From Rhizobiales bacterium CCH10-E5 (GTDB lineage: Bacteria > Pseudomonadota > Alphaproteobacteria > Rhizobiales > Beijerinckiaceae), in the NCBI GenBank assembly GCA_001556125.1, contig LSIG01000034.1:3231-67230 (forward strand): a stretch of 64,000 nucleotides of DNA. The letters are read 5' to 3'. Numbering within the stretch: position 1 is the stretch's first letter; the number at the start of each line of letters is the position of its first letter. The position numbers and the translations under genes were made by a program. The notes beneath the pieces are model-generated. The model did not search any database, had not been told where the DNA came from, and saw only the letters and a program-made list of their open reading frames with translations. Of this stretch, positions 25,652-34,972 are shown piece after piece.

Positions 25652-26524
25652 ATGTTCGCACCCGACATCATCCTCGCCGCCGTGCTCAACGGCCTGATGA
25701 CCGGCTCGGTCTATGCGCTGATCGCGCTCGGGCTGACGCTGGTCTATGGCGTGCTCCACATCATCAACTTCGCCCATGGGGCGATGCTGACGGCGGCGAT
25801 GTTCGCCGTCTATGTCGCGCAGACGATGCTCGGCATCGATCCTTATGTCGCGCTGGTGCCGGTCACGTTGTTGTTCTTCGCGCTGGGCTACGGGGTCCAG
25901 CGCTTCCTGATCGGGCCGGCGAGCCATGGCGAGGATCGCAACATCTTGCTGGTGACGCTCGGGCTCTCGATCATCATCGAGAACGCCATGCTCTCGATCT
26001 TCCGCTCCGACACGCGTTCGATCGACGTGCCCTACGCCTTCGAATCGATCGATCTCGGCTTCACCTTCCTGGCGCTGCCTCGGGTCGCCGCCTTCGGCGT
26101 CGCGCTGCTCGTGGCCCTGCTGCTCGGCCTGCTCCTGACCGCGACGGATACCGGCCGTGCGATCCGCGCCGTCGCTCGCGAAAAGACCGGCGCGGCACTC
26201 GCCGGCATCGACGTCGCGCATATCTACGCGGTGACCTTCGGGCTCGGCGCGGCCTGCGTCGCCATTGCCGCCTGCCTGCTGATGCCGACCTTCTATGTGA
26301 CGCCGCGGGCCGGCAACGCCTTCGTCCTCGTCGCCTTCACCATCGTCGTGCTGGGTGGGATGGGCTCGATCCCCGGCGCACTGATCGGGGCGCTGTTCAT
26401 CGGCGTGGTCGAGAGCCTGTGCGGCCTGTTCTTCGGCGAGAGCCTCGGCCAGATCGGCATCTTCCTGATCTTCATCCTCGTCCTGCTGGTCCGGCCGACC
26501 GGCCTGTTCGGAGCCCGCGCATGA
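25652..26524 (+). CDS. ABC transporter permease, LivH type
   Basis: The 290-residue permease has about eight hydrophobic helices. Family markers are LNGLMTGSVYALIALGLTLVYG at the start, IINFAHG near residue 35, and VLGGMGSIPGALIGALFIGVVE late in the chain. A purine-rich stretch GGAAGAG precedes the ATG and overlaps the end of a strong palindrome, which may limit translation. It overlaps the LivM-type gene by four bases (ATGA). Confidence 0.93.
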   Translation: MFAPDIILAAVLNGLMTGSVYALIALGLTLVYGVLHIINFAHGAMLTAAMFAVYVAQTMLGIDPYVALVPVTLLFFALGYGVQRFLIGPASHGEDRNILLVTLGLSIIIENAMLSIFRSDTRSIDVPYAFESIDLGFTFLALPRVAAFGVALLVALLLGLLLTATDTGRAIRAVAREKTGAALAGIDVAHIYAVTFGLGAACVAIAACLLMPTFYVTPRAGNAFVLVAFTIVVLGGMGSIPGALIGALFIGVVESLCGLFFGESLGQIGIFLIFILVLLVRPTGLFGARA

Positions 26525-27483
26525 TCCGCGCCTATGGTCCCGCACTCGGCCTGATCGCGCTGGGCGCGCTGCTGCCCTTCGCCGTCTCGGCCAACACCGT
26601 GCTGAACTTCGTCGTGTTTGCGCTGATCATCGCGCTCGCGGCGCAGGGCTGGAACCTGCTTGGCGGTCTCGCCGGCCAGTTCTCCTTCGGCCATGCGGCC
26701 TTCTTCGGCACGGGCGCCTATGCCGCCGCCCTGCTGCAGACCCGCTACGGCGTCAACGCTTGGGCGGCCTTCGCCTGCGGGATCGCACTGGCGGCGGCCA
26801 TCGGCTGGGTGATCGGCTTCCTGAGCTTCCGCTCCGGCCTGCGCGGCTCCTATTTCGCGCTGGTGACGCTGGCCTTTGCCGAGGTCATGCGGATCCTCGC
26901 CAATGCCTCCACCTTCACCGGTGGCGCGGCGGGCACGCTGGTGAAGCTCGATATCCGACCCGAGAACTTCCAGTTCGCCAGCCGCGCCGCCTTCGTCTGG
27001 ATCGCGGTGGCACTGGTTGGTTTCGTGCTGCTGCTGACGATCGCGATCACGCGCTCGCGCTTCGGCGCCTGGCTGACGGCGGTGCGCGAGAACGAGGATG
27101 CGGCCCGGGCGCTGGGCGTCGATACGCTGGCGGTGAAGCTCAAGGCGATCACGCTCTCGGCCGCGATCACAGGCGCGGCCGGCGCGCTCTATGTCCAGTA
27201 TTTCCTGTATCTCGACGCCGGCATCGCCTTTGGCGCCTGGATCTCGGTCGAGGCGCTGATCGCGCCGATCGTCGGCGGGATCGGCACCGCCTTCGGGCCG
27301 ATCCTGGGCGCGCTGGCGCTGCACCTTCTCGGTGAATTTGCCAAATCCGTCGCCGGTGGCATCCCCGGCATCGACCTCGTGCTCTACGGGCTGCTGCTGG
27401 TCGCGGTGATCGCCTTCGCTCCCGGCGGCGTCATGGGGGTGCTGCGGCGCCCGCGCCGAGCCGGCCGGCAGGAGGCGCGCTGA
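26521..27483 (+). CDS. ABC transporter permease, LivM type
   Basis: The second membrane subunit has 320 residues. It carries the LivM hallmarks WNLLGGLAGQFSFGHAAFFG and the cytoplasmic loop RENEDAARALGVDTLAVKL. The start at 26521 overlaps the LivH-type stop; the final TGA overlaps the ATG of the ATPase by one base (TGATG). Together with the LivH-type subunit it forms the membrane pore. Confidence 0.93.
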   Translation: MIRAYGPALGLIALGALLPFAVSANTVLNFVVFALIIALAAQGWNLLGGLAGQFSFGHAAFFGTGAYAAALLQTRYGVNAWAAFACGIALAAAIGWVIGFLSFRSGLRGSYFALVTLAFAEVMRILANASTFTGGAAGTLVKLDIRPENFQFASRAAFVWIAVALVGFVLLLTIAITRSRFGAWLTAVRENEDAARALGVDTLAVKLKAITLSAAITGAAGALYVQYFLYLDAGIAFGAWISVEALIAPIVGGIGTAFGPILGALALHLLGEFAKSVAGGIPGIDLVLYGLLLVAVIAFAPGGVMGVLRRPRRAGRQEAR

Positions 27484-28235
27484 TGCTCTCCGTCACCTCC
27501 GTCACCAAGCGCTTCGGCGGGCTCGTCGCGGTCGACAATGCCAGCCTCGAGGTCGCCCCCGGCTCGATCACCGGGCTGATCGGCCCCAACGGCGCCGGCA
27601 AGACGACGCTGTTCACGCTCATCGCCGGCTTCGAGCAGCCGAGCAGCGGGACGATCCGCTTCGACGGCGCGGATGTGACCGGCCTCGCCGCACACAAGCG
27701 GGCCGAGCGCGGCATTGCGCGCACCTTCCAGATCGTCCAGCCCTTCGCCGGCCTGTCGGTGGTCGAGAACATCGCCGTCGGCGCGCATCTGCGCCACCCC
27801 GGTCGCAGCGAGGCCCATGGCAAGGCGCGGGCGGTCGCCGATCTGCTGGGGCTAACCGCCATGCTCGACCAGCCGGCCTCCGACCTCACGGTGGCCGGGC
27901 GCAAGCGGCTGGAACTCGCACGCGCTCTGGCGACGGAGCCGCGGCTTCTCCTGCTCGACGAGGTCCTGGCCGGCCTCAACCCCTCCGAGATCCGCGACAT
28001 GCTGCCCGTGATCCGCCAGATCCGCGATCAGGGCGTCACCATCCTAATGGTCGAGCACGTCATGCAGGCGGTGATGAGCCTGTGCGAGCACATCCATGTG
28101 CTGGCCCAGGGCAAGATGATCGCGCAAGGCAAGCCGGCGGATATCGCCGCCCACCCCGCCGTGATCGAGGCCTATCTCGGGCACGGCGCCGCCAAGCGCC
28201 TGCAGGCGGCACCGGAAGGAGGTCCCCATGCTTGA
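27483..28235 (+). CDS. ABC transporter ATP-binding protein, LivG type
   Basis: The product has 250 residues with Walker A GPNGAGKTT and the LivG-type insert RTFQIVQPFAGLSVVENIAVGAHL. The Walker B region reads LLLLDEVLAGLNPSE. The usual LSGGQ signature is replaced by LTVAGRKRLELARAL, a variant seen in some LivG-type subunits. The family C-terminal segment HPAVIEAYLG is present. It overlaps the LivF-type gene by eight bases. Confidence 0.93.
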   Translation: MLSVTSVTKRFGGLVAVDNASLEVAPGSITGLIGPNGAGKTTLFTLIAGFEQPSSGTIRFDGADVTGLAAHKRAERGIARTFQIVQPFAGLSVVENIAVGAHLRHPGRSEAHGKARAVADLLGLTAMLDQPASDLTVAGRKRLELARALATEPRLLLLDEVLAGLNPSEIRDMLPVIRQIRDQGVTILMVEHVMQAVMSLCEHIHVLAQGKMIAQGKPADIAAHPAVIEAYLGHGAAKRLQAAPEGGPHA

Positions 28236-28929
28236 GGTGCGCGGGCTCGTCGCCGGCTATGGCGCGACCGAAGTGCTGCGGGGGATCGATCTCGACGTCG
28301 CGCCCGGCGAGATCGTCGCGGTGCTCGGCGCCAACGGCGTCGGCAAGACCACGCTGAACCGGGCGCTGTCGGGCCTGATCCCGTCCAGGGCCGGCTCGAT
28401 CCGCTTCCTCGGCGAGGCGATCGCCGGGCGCAAGCCGGCGGAGATCGTCTCCGCCGGGCTGATCCATGTGCCGGAAGGCCGCCGCATCTTCCCGAACATG
28501 AGCGTGCGCGACAATCTGGTGCTCGGCAGCTACCGGCGCGGCAAGGCCGACCGCGAGACCAATCTCGAGCGTATCTTCGCGCTCTTCCCGCGGCTGCGCG
28601 AGCGCATGGCCCAATCCGCCGGCACCCTCTCCGGCGGCGAGCAGCAGATGCTCGCCATCGGCCGCGGGCTGATGGGCAACCCCAGGCTGATCATCCTCGA
28701 CGAGCCTTCGCTCGGGCTGTCGCCGCTGCTGGTCGAGGAGATGTTCGGGCTGATCGCCCGGATCGCGGCGGAGGGGCTGGCGGTGATGCTGGTCGAGCAG
28801 AACGTGGTGCAGTCGCTCGAACTCGCGGGCCGCGCCTATGTGATGGAGAACGGCCGCATCGTCGTCGCCGGCTCCGCTGCCGAGATCGCCGCCAACCCGG
28901 CCCTCAAGCACGCCTATCTCGGATTGTGA
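28228..28929 (+). CDS. ABC transporter ATP-binding protein, LivF type
   Basis: The second ATPase has 233 residues. Walker A is GANGVGKTT, signature LSGGEQQM, Walker B LIILDEPSLGLSP, with the LivF marker HVPEGRRIFPNMSVRDNL. It completes the Liv-type importer (binding protein, two permeases, two ATPases). It ends seven bases before the MmgE/PrpD gene, so transporter and enzymes share a transcript. Confidence 0.94.
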   Translation: MLEVRGLVAGYGATEVLRGIDLDVAPGEIVAVLGANGVGKTTLNRALSGLIPSRAGSIRFLGEAIAGRKPAEIVSAGLIHVPEGRRIFPNMSVRDNLVLGSYRRGKADRETNLERIFALFPRLRERMAQSAGTLSGGEQQMLAIGRGLMGNPRLIILDEPSLGLSPLLVEEMFGLIARIAAEGLAVMLVEQNVVQSLELAGRAYVMENGRIVVAGSAAEIAANPALKHAYLGL

Positions 28930-28936
28930 GACGCCG

Positions 28937-30349
28937 ATGACCCTCCACGTCAAAGCCGAACCGGTGATGCGCCGGCCCGATACGCCGGCCTGGCTGACCG
29001 ACCTGGCCCGATTCTGCGCCGGGCTGCGCTTCGAGGACCTGCCGGAATCCGTCGTCGCCCGGACGCTGCAGGTGATCGGCGATTGCATCGCCGCCATCGC
29101 CGCCGGCGCCCAGGAGCCGGAGACGATCGCGCTCGTCGCGCGCATGCTCGGTACCGACGGCGACAGCGGCGCGGCGGTGATCGGCGCCGGCCGTCGCGGC
29201 GCGCCTTCCCTCGCCGCCTTCCTGAACGGCACCGCCGGCACAATGCTCGAGCTCGACGAGGGCAACCAGTTCTGCCGCGGCCATCCCGGCATCCATGTCG
29301 TGCCGGCCGTGCTGGCGGCGGCGCTGCGAAGCGGCGCGAGCGGGCGCGACGTGATCACGGCCGTGGCGCTCGGCTACGAGATCGGCGCGCGCATCGGCAT
29401 AGCCTCGAAGCTGCGCGTCACCATGCACCCGCACGGGACCTGGGGCACGGTGGGTGCGGCGGTCGCCATCGCCTGGCTCGCGCGGCGCGATGCCGCCGGC
29501 ATGGTCGAGACGATCAATGTCGCCTCCTCGCTGGGCCTCTCGACCAGCCGGCGGACGATGCTGGAGGGCGGCACCGTCCGCAACAGCTTCGCCGGCTTCT
29601 CCAACCAGATCGGCCTGATGGTGTCCGACCTCGTCGCCGCCGGCTTCACCGGCGAGGCCGACGGGCTCGGCACCGTCTATGGCAGCGTCATTGCCGATGA
29701 CTGGCGGCCGGACGAAATGGTCGCTGAACTCGGCCAGCGCTGGGAGATCGCGCGCAACTATTTCAAGCGCCATGCCTGCTGCCGCTACAACCACGGCGCG
29801 CTCGACGCCCTGCACGAGATCGTCGCGACGCAAGGCGGCCCGCTGGAGCCGGACGCGATCGCGCGCATCGACGTCGCGACCTATGTCTGGGCGGCGCAGC
29901 TCGCCGGGCAGGAGCCACACAACATGCTGGCGGCGAAGTTCTCGCTGCCCTTCTCAATCGCCACCACGATCGTCCATGGCGCCGCGACCGTGGCCGCCTT
30001 CCGCGAGCCGGCGCGGACGGACGACACGATCCGCGAGCTGGCCCGGCGCGTCTTCGTCCGCGAGGATGCGGCAGCGACCGCGAAACTGCCGGCGCAGCGG
30101 CCGGCCGAGGTGAGCGTGACACTGAAGGGCGGCCGCGTTCTCGCCGCGCAGGCGCTGACCAATCGTGGCGACACCGAAGACCCGTACACCCCTGCCGAAG
30201 TCCGCCAGAAATTCTTCGATCTCGCCGTTCCGGTCTGGGGCCAGTCCCGGGCCGAGGCGATCATCGAGGCCGTGGATGCCCTGCCGGGCGCGGCCGACAT
30301 CGCAGCGCTCGACGCCTTGCTGGCGGCGGCGCCCGTCACCAGGACCTGA
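28937..30349 (+). CDS. MmgE/PrpD-family protein
   Basis: The product is 470 residues, all-helical N-terminal domain plus a smaller C-terminal lid, the MmgE/PrpD layout. Recognisable segments are FLNGTAGTMLELDEGNQF, the histidine region RGHPGIHVVPAVLAAA, and RNYFKRHACCRYNHGALDAL (the KxxxxC motif area of PrpD-like enzymes). Known members are 2-methylcitrate dehydratase, cis-aconitate decarboxylase and iminodisuccinate epimerase. No prpC or prpB-type methylcitrate synthase is nearby, so dehydration or isomerisation of another di- or tricarboxylic acid is possible. It is directly followed (three-base gap) by the lyase gene. Confidence 0.88.
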   Translation: MTLHVKAEPVMRRPDTPAWLTDLARFCAGLRFEDLPESVVARTLQVIGDCIAAIAAGAQEPETIALVARMLGTDGDSGAAVIGAGRRGAPSLAAFLNGTAGTMLELDEGNQFCRGHPGIHVVPAVLAAALRSGASGRDVITAVALGYEIGARIGIASKLRVTMHPHGTWGTVGAAVAIAWLARRDAAGMVETINVASSLGLSTSRRTMLEGGTVRNSFAGFSNQIGLMVSDLVAAGFTGEADGLGTVYGSVIADDWRPDEMVAELGQRWEIARNYFKRHACCRYNHGALDALHEIVATQGGPLEPDAIARIDVATYVWAAQLAGQEPHNMLAAKFSLPFSIATTIVHGAATVAAFREPARTDDTIRELARRVFVREDAAATAKLPAQRPAEVSVTLKGGRVLAAQALTNRGDTEDPYTPAEVRQKFFDLAVPVWGQSRAEAIIEAVDALPGAADIAALDALLAAAPVTRT

Positions 30350-30352
30350 CCG

Positions 30353-31222
30353 ATGACCCTTTCCCTCAAGGCTCGCTTCCGCCAGCCGCAGATCGTGCTC
30401 GCGCCCGGCGTCTATGATGCGCTGACCGCCTCGCTCGCCACCGATGCCGGTTTCGAGGCGCTCTACGTCTCCGGCGCCTCGATCGCCTATACCCGCCTCG
30501 GCGGGCCCGATATCGGGCTCGTCTCGATGGCCGAGGTCGCCGAGACGATCACCATGATCCGCGACCGTGTCGCGACCCCGCTCATCGTCGATGCCGACAC
30601 GGGCTACGGCAATGCGCTCAACATGCAGCGCACGATGCGCCTGTTCGAGCGGGCCGGCGCCAACGCCCTGCAGATCGAGGACCAGAGCTTCCCCAAGCGC
30701 TGCGGCCATCTCGCCGACAAGGGCGTGATCCCCGCCGCCGAAATGGTCGGCAAGATCAAGGCGGCGACGGATGCCCGGGCCTCCGACGAGACGCTGGTGA
30801 TCGCACGGACCGACGCCATCGCGGTCGAGGGGTTCGACCGCGCCCTGGAGCGGGCCCATCTCTACGCGGCGGCCGGCGCGGACATGCTGTTCGTCGAGGC
30901 GCCGGGTTCGAGCGAGGAACTGACCCGCGTCGTCAGCGAGTTGAAGGGGACGCTCCCGCTGATGGCCAACATGGTCGAGGGCGGCCGCACGCCGATCCGC
31001 TCGACGGGCGCGCTCGAGGAGCTCGGCTTCTCGCTGGTGATCTTCCCCGGCGGGATCGTGCGGGCGCTGGCGCGGGCCGCGCAGGATTTCTACGCCAGCC
31101 TCAAGACCCATGGCACCACCGACCCGTTCCGTGACCGGATGTTCGATTTCGACCAGCTCAATGCCGTGATCGGCACGCCCGCGATGATCGCCGCCGGCAA
31201 GGCCTATGAGGGCAGCCTGTGA
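30353..31222 (+). CDS. Isocitrate lyase/PEP mutase-family carbon-carbon lyase
   Basis: The enzyme has 289 residues. The metal-site segment VDADTGYGN holds Asp80 and Asp82, and the active-site loop has KRCGH at residues 115-119 with the lyase cysteine Cys117. That loop places it with true lyases (methylisocitrate lyase, 2,3-dimethylmalate lyase), rather than with oxaloacetate decarboxylases that lack this cysteine motif. Such enzymes split a 2-hydroxy acid into a 2-oxoacid (pyruvate, glyoxylate) and a carboxylic acid. The aconitase-type hydro-lyase across the cluster could supply the substrate, as in 2,3-dimethylmaleate degradation. It overlaps hyuB by four bases (GTGA). Confidence 0.88.
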   Translation: MTLSLKARFRQPQIVLAPGVYDALTASLATDAGFEALYVSGASIAYTRLGGPDIGLVSMAEVAETITMIRDRVATPLIVDADTGYGNALNMQRTMRLFERAGANALQIEDQSFPKRCGHLADKGVIPAAEMVGKIKAATDARASDETLVIARTDAIAVEGFDRALERAHLYAAAGADMLFVEAPGSSEELTRVVSELKGTLPLMANMVEGGRTPIRSTGALEELGFSLVIFPGGIVRALARAAQDFYASLKTHGTTDPFRDRMFDFDQLNAVIGTPAMIAAGKAYEGSL

Positions 31223-32910
31223 CCGCGACGCTCGATCCCGTCACGCTCGCCGTGCTGAAGGGCCGGCTCGAGCAGATCGCCAACGAGATGGACGCGACGC
31301 TCTATCGCTCCGCCTTCAACCCGATCATCGCCGAGGCGCATGACGCCTGTCACGGGCTCTATCACGCGACCACCGGCGACACCCTGGTCCAGGGCACGTC
31401 GGGCCTGCCGATCTTCGTCGGCGCGATGGCCTTCGCCGTGCGCGCCGTGATCGCGCGCGTCGAGGCCGGAGCGCCGAACGAACCCGGCGACACCTGGCTG
31501 TTCAACGACCCCTATGAGGGCGGCACCCATCTCAACGACATGCGCCTGGTGCGGCCGATCTTCCGGGACGGCAAGCTGTTCTGCTGGCTCGCCTCGGTCG
31601 GTCACTGGCTCGATGTCGGCGGCAACGTGCCGGGCAATTTCAACGCCAAGGCGACCGAGAGCTTCCAGGAGGGCTTCCGCATCCCGCCGGTGAAGCTCGT
31701 CCGCAGAGGCGAATTCCAGGGCGACATCGTCGAGATCCTCAGTGCCAATTCGCGCCTGCCGCAGTCGAACTGGGGCGATCTCAACGGCCAGCTCAACGCG
31801 CTCGACCTCGGCGAGCGGCGGCTCTCCGCCCTGCTCGACGATTACGGCACGCCGACGGTCGAGGCCGCGCTCGACGCCTTCAGCGCGCGGGCCGAAGCCC
31901 TGATGCGGGCCGAGATCGCGGCCCTGCCGGACGGTCGCTACAGCTTCGACGACTTCCTCGACAATGACGGCATCAGCGACGAGCCGCTGCGCATCGCGCT
32001 CGATCTCACCATCGCGGGCGATGCGATGACGCTCGACTTCTCGCGCTCGGCGCCGCCCTGCCGCGGGCCGCTCAACATCGCCTACTCGACCGCAGTGGCC
32101 TGCTGCTATGTCGCGCTCAAGCACATCTTCCCGCATGTCCCGGCCAATGCCGGCGTGCTGAAGCCGATCACCTTCGTGATTCCCGACACGACCCTGCTCG
32201 GGGTCAAGCCGCCCAAGCCGGTCGGCGGCTATACCGAAACCATCCTGCGCGTCATCGACACGGTCTTCGGCGCCTTCGCGCAGATCGCACCGGAGCGGGC
32301 GAACGGCTCGCCCTATGCGACGATCAACGCGCTCTCGCTGGCCGGCCATCGCGACGACGGCTCGCGCTTCGTGATGTTCTCCTTCTTCGGCGGCGGCCTC
32401 GGCGGCAACCCGGAAGGCGACGGGCTGAACCATGGCAACAACCCGATCTCGACGGCGACGATTCCGCCGGCCGAGATTCTGGAGGCGGCCTACCCCGTGA
32501 TGTTCACGCAATGGGCGCTGCGACCGGATTCGGGCGGAGCCGGCCGCCATCGCGGTGGCTGCGGCGCGATCTACGAGATCGAGGTACTGGCGAAGGGCGG
32601 CGCCGACGTCTTCCTGCTCGGCGAGCGCGGCAAGTTTCCGCCCTTCGGCGTCGCCGGTGGCAAGTCGGCCGCCATGAACCGCTTCGTCTACGACACGGCG
32701 AACGGGCCGAAATCCCCGGCGCTCGTCACCAAGATCGCGGACATCCACATCGCGAAGGGCCAGCGCGTGCGCCTCGAGAGCCCCGGTGGCGGCGGCTATG
32801 GCGACCCGCACCAGCGCGACCGCGAGGCGCTGCGCCGCGACGTGGCCCATGGCTATGTCAGCCCCGGTGCAGCCCGGGACGTCTACGGCTTCGACAGCGA
32901 GATCGGCTGA
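31219..32910 (+). CDS. Hydantoinase B/oxoprolinase family protein (HyuB-like)
   Basis: The 563-residue subunit belongs to the HyuB family, which pairs with HyuA for ATP-dependent opening of hydantoins or lactams (N-methylhydantoinase, 5-oxoprolinase) or with relatives for ketone carboxylation. Conserved segments are DATLYRSAFNPIIAEAHDAC, NDPYEGGTHLNDM and the C-terminal GGGGYGDPHQRD. It starts with GTG at 31219, overlapping the lyase stop. The order hyuB-hyuA with TGATG overlap indicates fixed stoichiometry. Absence of a third (acetone-carboxylase gamma-like) subunit favours hydrolysis over carboxylation. Confidence 0.9.
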   Translation: MTATLDPVTLAVLKGRLEQIANEMDATLYRSAFNPIIAEAHDACHGLYHATTGDTLVQGTSGLPIFVGAMAFAVRAVIARVEAGAPNEPGDTWLFNDPYEGGTHLNDMRLVRPIFRDGKLFCWLASVGHWLDVGGNVPGNFNAKATESFQEGFRIPPVKLVRRGEFQGDIVEILSANSRLPQSNWGDLNGQLNALDLGERRLSALLDDYGTPTVEAALDAFSARAEALMRAEIAALPDGRYSFDDFLDNDGISDEPLRIALDLTIAGDAMTLDFSRSAPPCRGPLNIAYSTAVACCYVALKHIFPHVPANAGVLKPITFVIPDTTLLGVKPPKPVGGYTETILRVIDTVFGAFAQIAPERANGSPYATINALSLAGHRDDGSRFVMFSFFGGGLGGNPEGDGLNHGNNPISTATIPPAEILEAAYPVMFTQWALRPDSGGAGRHRGGCGAIYEIEVLAKGGADVFLLGERGKFPPFGVAGGKSAAMNRFVYDTANGPKSPALVTKIADIHIAKGQRVRLESPGGGGYGDPHQRDREALRRDVAHGYVSPGAARDVYGFDSEIG

Positions 32911-34970
32911 TGACCACCTCCTCTCCCAAGGCCGTCGTCGGCGTCGATGTCGGCGGCACCTTCACCGATCTGTTCTGGTTCGACGAGGCGGCCAAGCGCT
33001 TCCGCACCGCCAAGGTCCCCTCCCAGCGCGGCGACGAGGCCAAGGGCTTCATCGCCGGGCTGACGACCTTCGGCCCGGTCTCGGAGCTGGCCTCGATCGT
33101 GCACGGCACCACGGTCGGCACCAATGCGCTGCTGGAACGCAAGGGCGCCAGGGTCGGCATCATCACCACGCCGGGCTTTCGTGACGCGCTGGAGATGCGC
33201 CGCCGCGACCGCCGCCAGACCTGGGGGCTCTGGGGCGATTTCGTCCCGGTCGCGGCGCGCGACTGCCGCGTCGAGGTGCCCGAGCGGACGCTGGCCGACG
33301 GCACGATCCATGTGGCGGTCGATCGCGAGGCGGTGCGCGAGGCCGCGCGCGCCCTGCACGAAAGGGGCTGCGAGGCGCTCGCCATCATCTTCATCAACGC
33401 CTATGCCAACCCGCATAACGAGCGCGACGCGCTGGAGGCCGCCCGCGCCGTCTGGCCGAACGAGAACATCGCCTGCTCCTCCGCGATCCTGCCGGAGATC
33501 CGCGAGTTCGAGCGCTCCTCGACGACGGCGCTCAACGCCACGCTCCAGCCGGTCGTCGGCTCCTATCTCGGCCGGCTCGAACAGGCGCTAGCGGCCGACG
33601 GCTTCGAGGGTCGCTTCCACATCGTGCAGAGCAATGGCGGCGTGATGTCGACCGCCACGGCGCGGCGCCTGCCGGTCCGGACCGCCCTGTCGGGCCCGGC
33701 GGCGGGCGTCATCGCGGCCGCCGCGATCGCGCGTGCGGCGGGCCATCCCGACATCATCACGGGCGATCTCGGCGGCACCTCCTTCGACGTCTCGCTGATC
33801 GCCGGCGGCCAGGCGGCGCTCGCCGCCCAGACGACGATCGATTTCGGCATGGTCATCCGCACACCGATGATCGAGATCACCACGATCGGCGCCGGCGGCG
33901 GCTCGATCGCGCGCGTCGATGCCGGCGGGCTGCTCGAGGTCGGCCCGGAAAGCGCGGGCTCCCGCCCTGGTCCGGTCTGCTACGGGCAGGGCAACACCCG
34001 TCCGACCCTGACCGACGCCAATCTGGTGCTCGGCCGTATCGACGGCGAGAAGCCGCTCGGCACGCTGCAGCGGCTCGATGTCGACGCCGCCAGGGGCGCG
34101 ATCGCCCGGGAGATCGCCGAGCCGCTCGGGCTCGACGTGATGGCGGCGGCGGAAGCCATCGTGAAGATCGCCAATGCGCGCATGGCCGGCGCGATCCGCC
34201 TCGTCTCGATCGAGCGCGGCCACGACCCGGCAAAGTTCATGGCGATGCCGTTCGGCGGCGGCGGCGCCCTCCACGCCGGCGCCCTGATCCACGAGGTCGG
34301 GCTGAAGGGCGCGCTGGTGCCGCGCTTTCCGGGCGTGACCTCGGCGCTGGGCTGCGTCATCGCCGATATCCGCCATGACGGCGTGCAGACGGTGAACCTG
34401 ATGCTGGAGGGGCTGGACGCTGCGGCCCTCGACGCCCGCATGGTCGAGGCTGGGCGCGAGGCCCACCGGGTCGTCGCCGAGGCCGGCCTGTCGGTCGAGC
34501 GCATCGACGTGCTCTACGAACTCGACATGCATTATCTCGGGCAGACGCATACGGTCTCGGTGCCGCTCCCGGTCACGCTCGGAGAGGCCGGGACCGGCGT
34601 CACCGGCGACGTCATCCGCGAGGCTTTCGAAACCGCCTATGGCGCCGCGTTCAGCCGGCTCCTGCCGGGTATCCCGCTGCGTATCGTCACGCTGCGGACC
34701 GCCGCCATCGGCCGCCGGCCGGCCTTCGACCTGACGGCGCTCGCTCCCTCGGACGAGGCCAGCCTGGAGCTGGCCCGCCGCGGCACGCGCCAAGTCTATC
34801 TCGACGGCGCCTGGCGCGAGACCGCGATCTGGTCGCGGCTCGATCTTCCGGTCGGCACCCGCATCGGGGGACCGGCGGTCTTCGAGCAGCCCGATGCCAC
34901 CGTGCTGCTCGACCCCGGCCTCACCGCCGAAGTCGACGCGCTCGGCAACCTCGTCATCCTGAGGAGCTGA
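32910..34970 (+). CDS. Hydantoinase A/oxoprolinase family protein (HyuA-like)
   Basis: The subunit of 686 residues is the ATPase partner of HyuB. The N-terminal phosphate-binding motif of the actin-like ATPase fold is VVGVDVGGTFTDLFWF (residues 9-24), and the second nucleotide motif is TGDLGGTSFDVSLI. A glycine-rich stretch IGAGGGSIARVDAGG and the conserved AMPFGGGGALHAG follow. The ATG at 32910 overlaps the hyuB stop by one base. It provides ATP-dependent activation of the cyclic amide for ring opening. The next gene starts two bases later. Confidence 0.91.
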   Translation: MTTSSPKAVVGVDVGGTFTDLFWFDEAAKRFRTAKVPSQRGDEAKGFIAGLTTFGPVSELASIVHGTTVGTNALLERKGARVGIITTPGFRDALEMRRRDRRQTWGLWGDFVPVAARDCRVEVPERTLADGTIHVAVDREAVREAARALHERGCEALAIIFINAYANPHNERDALEAARAVWPNENIACSSAILPEIREFERSSTTALNATLQPVVGSYLGRLEQALAADGFEGRFHIVQSNGGVMSTATARRLPVRTALSGPAAGVIAAAAIARAAGHPDIITGDLGGTSFDVSLIAGGQAALAAQTTIDFGMVIRTPMIEITTIGAGGGSIARVDAGGLLEVGPESAGSRPGPVCYGQGNTRPTLTDANLVLGRIDGEKPLGTLQRLDVDAARGAIAREIAEPLGLDVMAAAEAIVKIANARMAGAIRLVSIERGHDPAKFMAMPFGGGGALHAGALIHEVGLKGALVPRFPGVTSALGCVIADIRHDGVQTVNLMLEGLDAAALDARMVEAGREAHRVVAEAGLSVERIDVLYELDMHYLGQTHTVSVPLPVTLGEAGTGVTGDVIREAFETAYGAAFSRLLPGIPLRIVTLRTAAIGRRPAFDLTALAPSDEASLELARRGTRQVYLDGAWRETAIWSRLDLPVGTRIGGPAVFEQPDATVLLDPGLTAEVDALGNLVILRS

Positions 34971-34972
34971 TC

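Noticed and set aside
28937..31222. Methylcitrate cycle (prpD and prpB)
   Set aside because: No prpC, prpE or prpR-like gene is present, and the flanking HyuBA and LeuCD-type genes do not belong to propionate metabolism. The lyase could still act on methylisocitrate.
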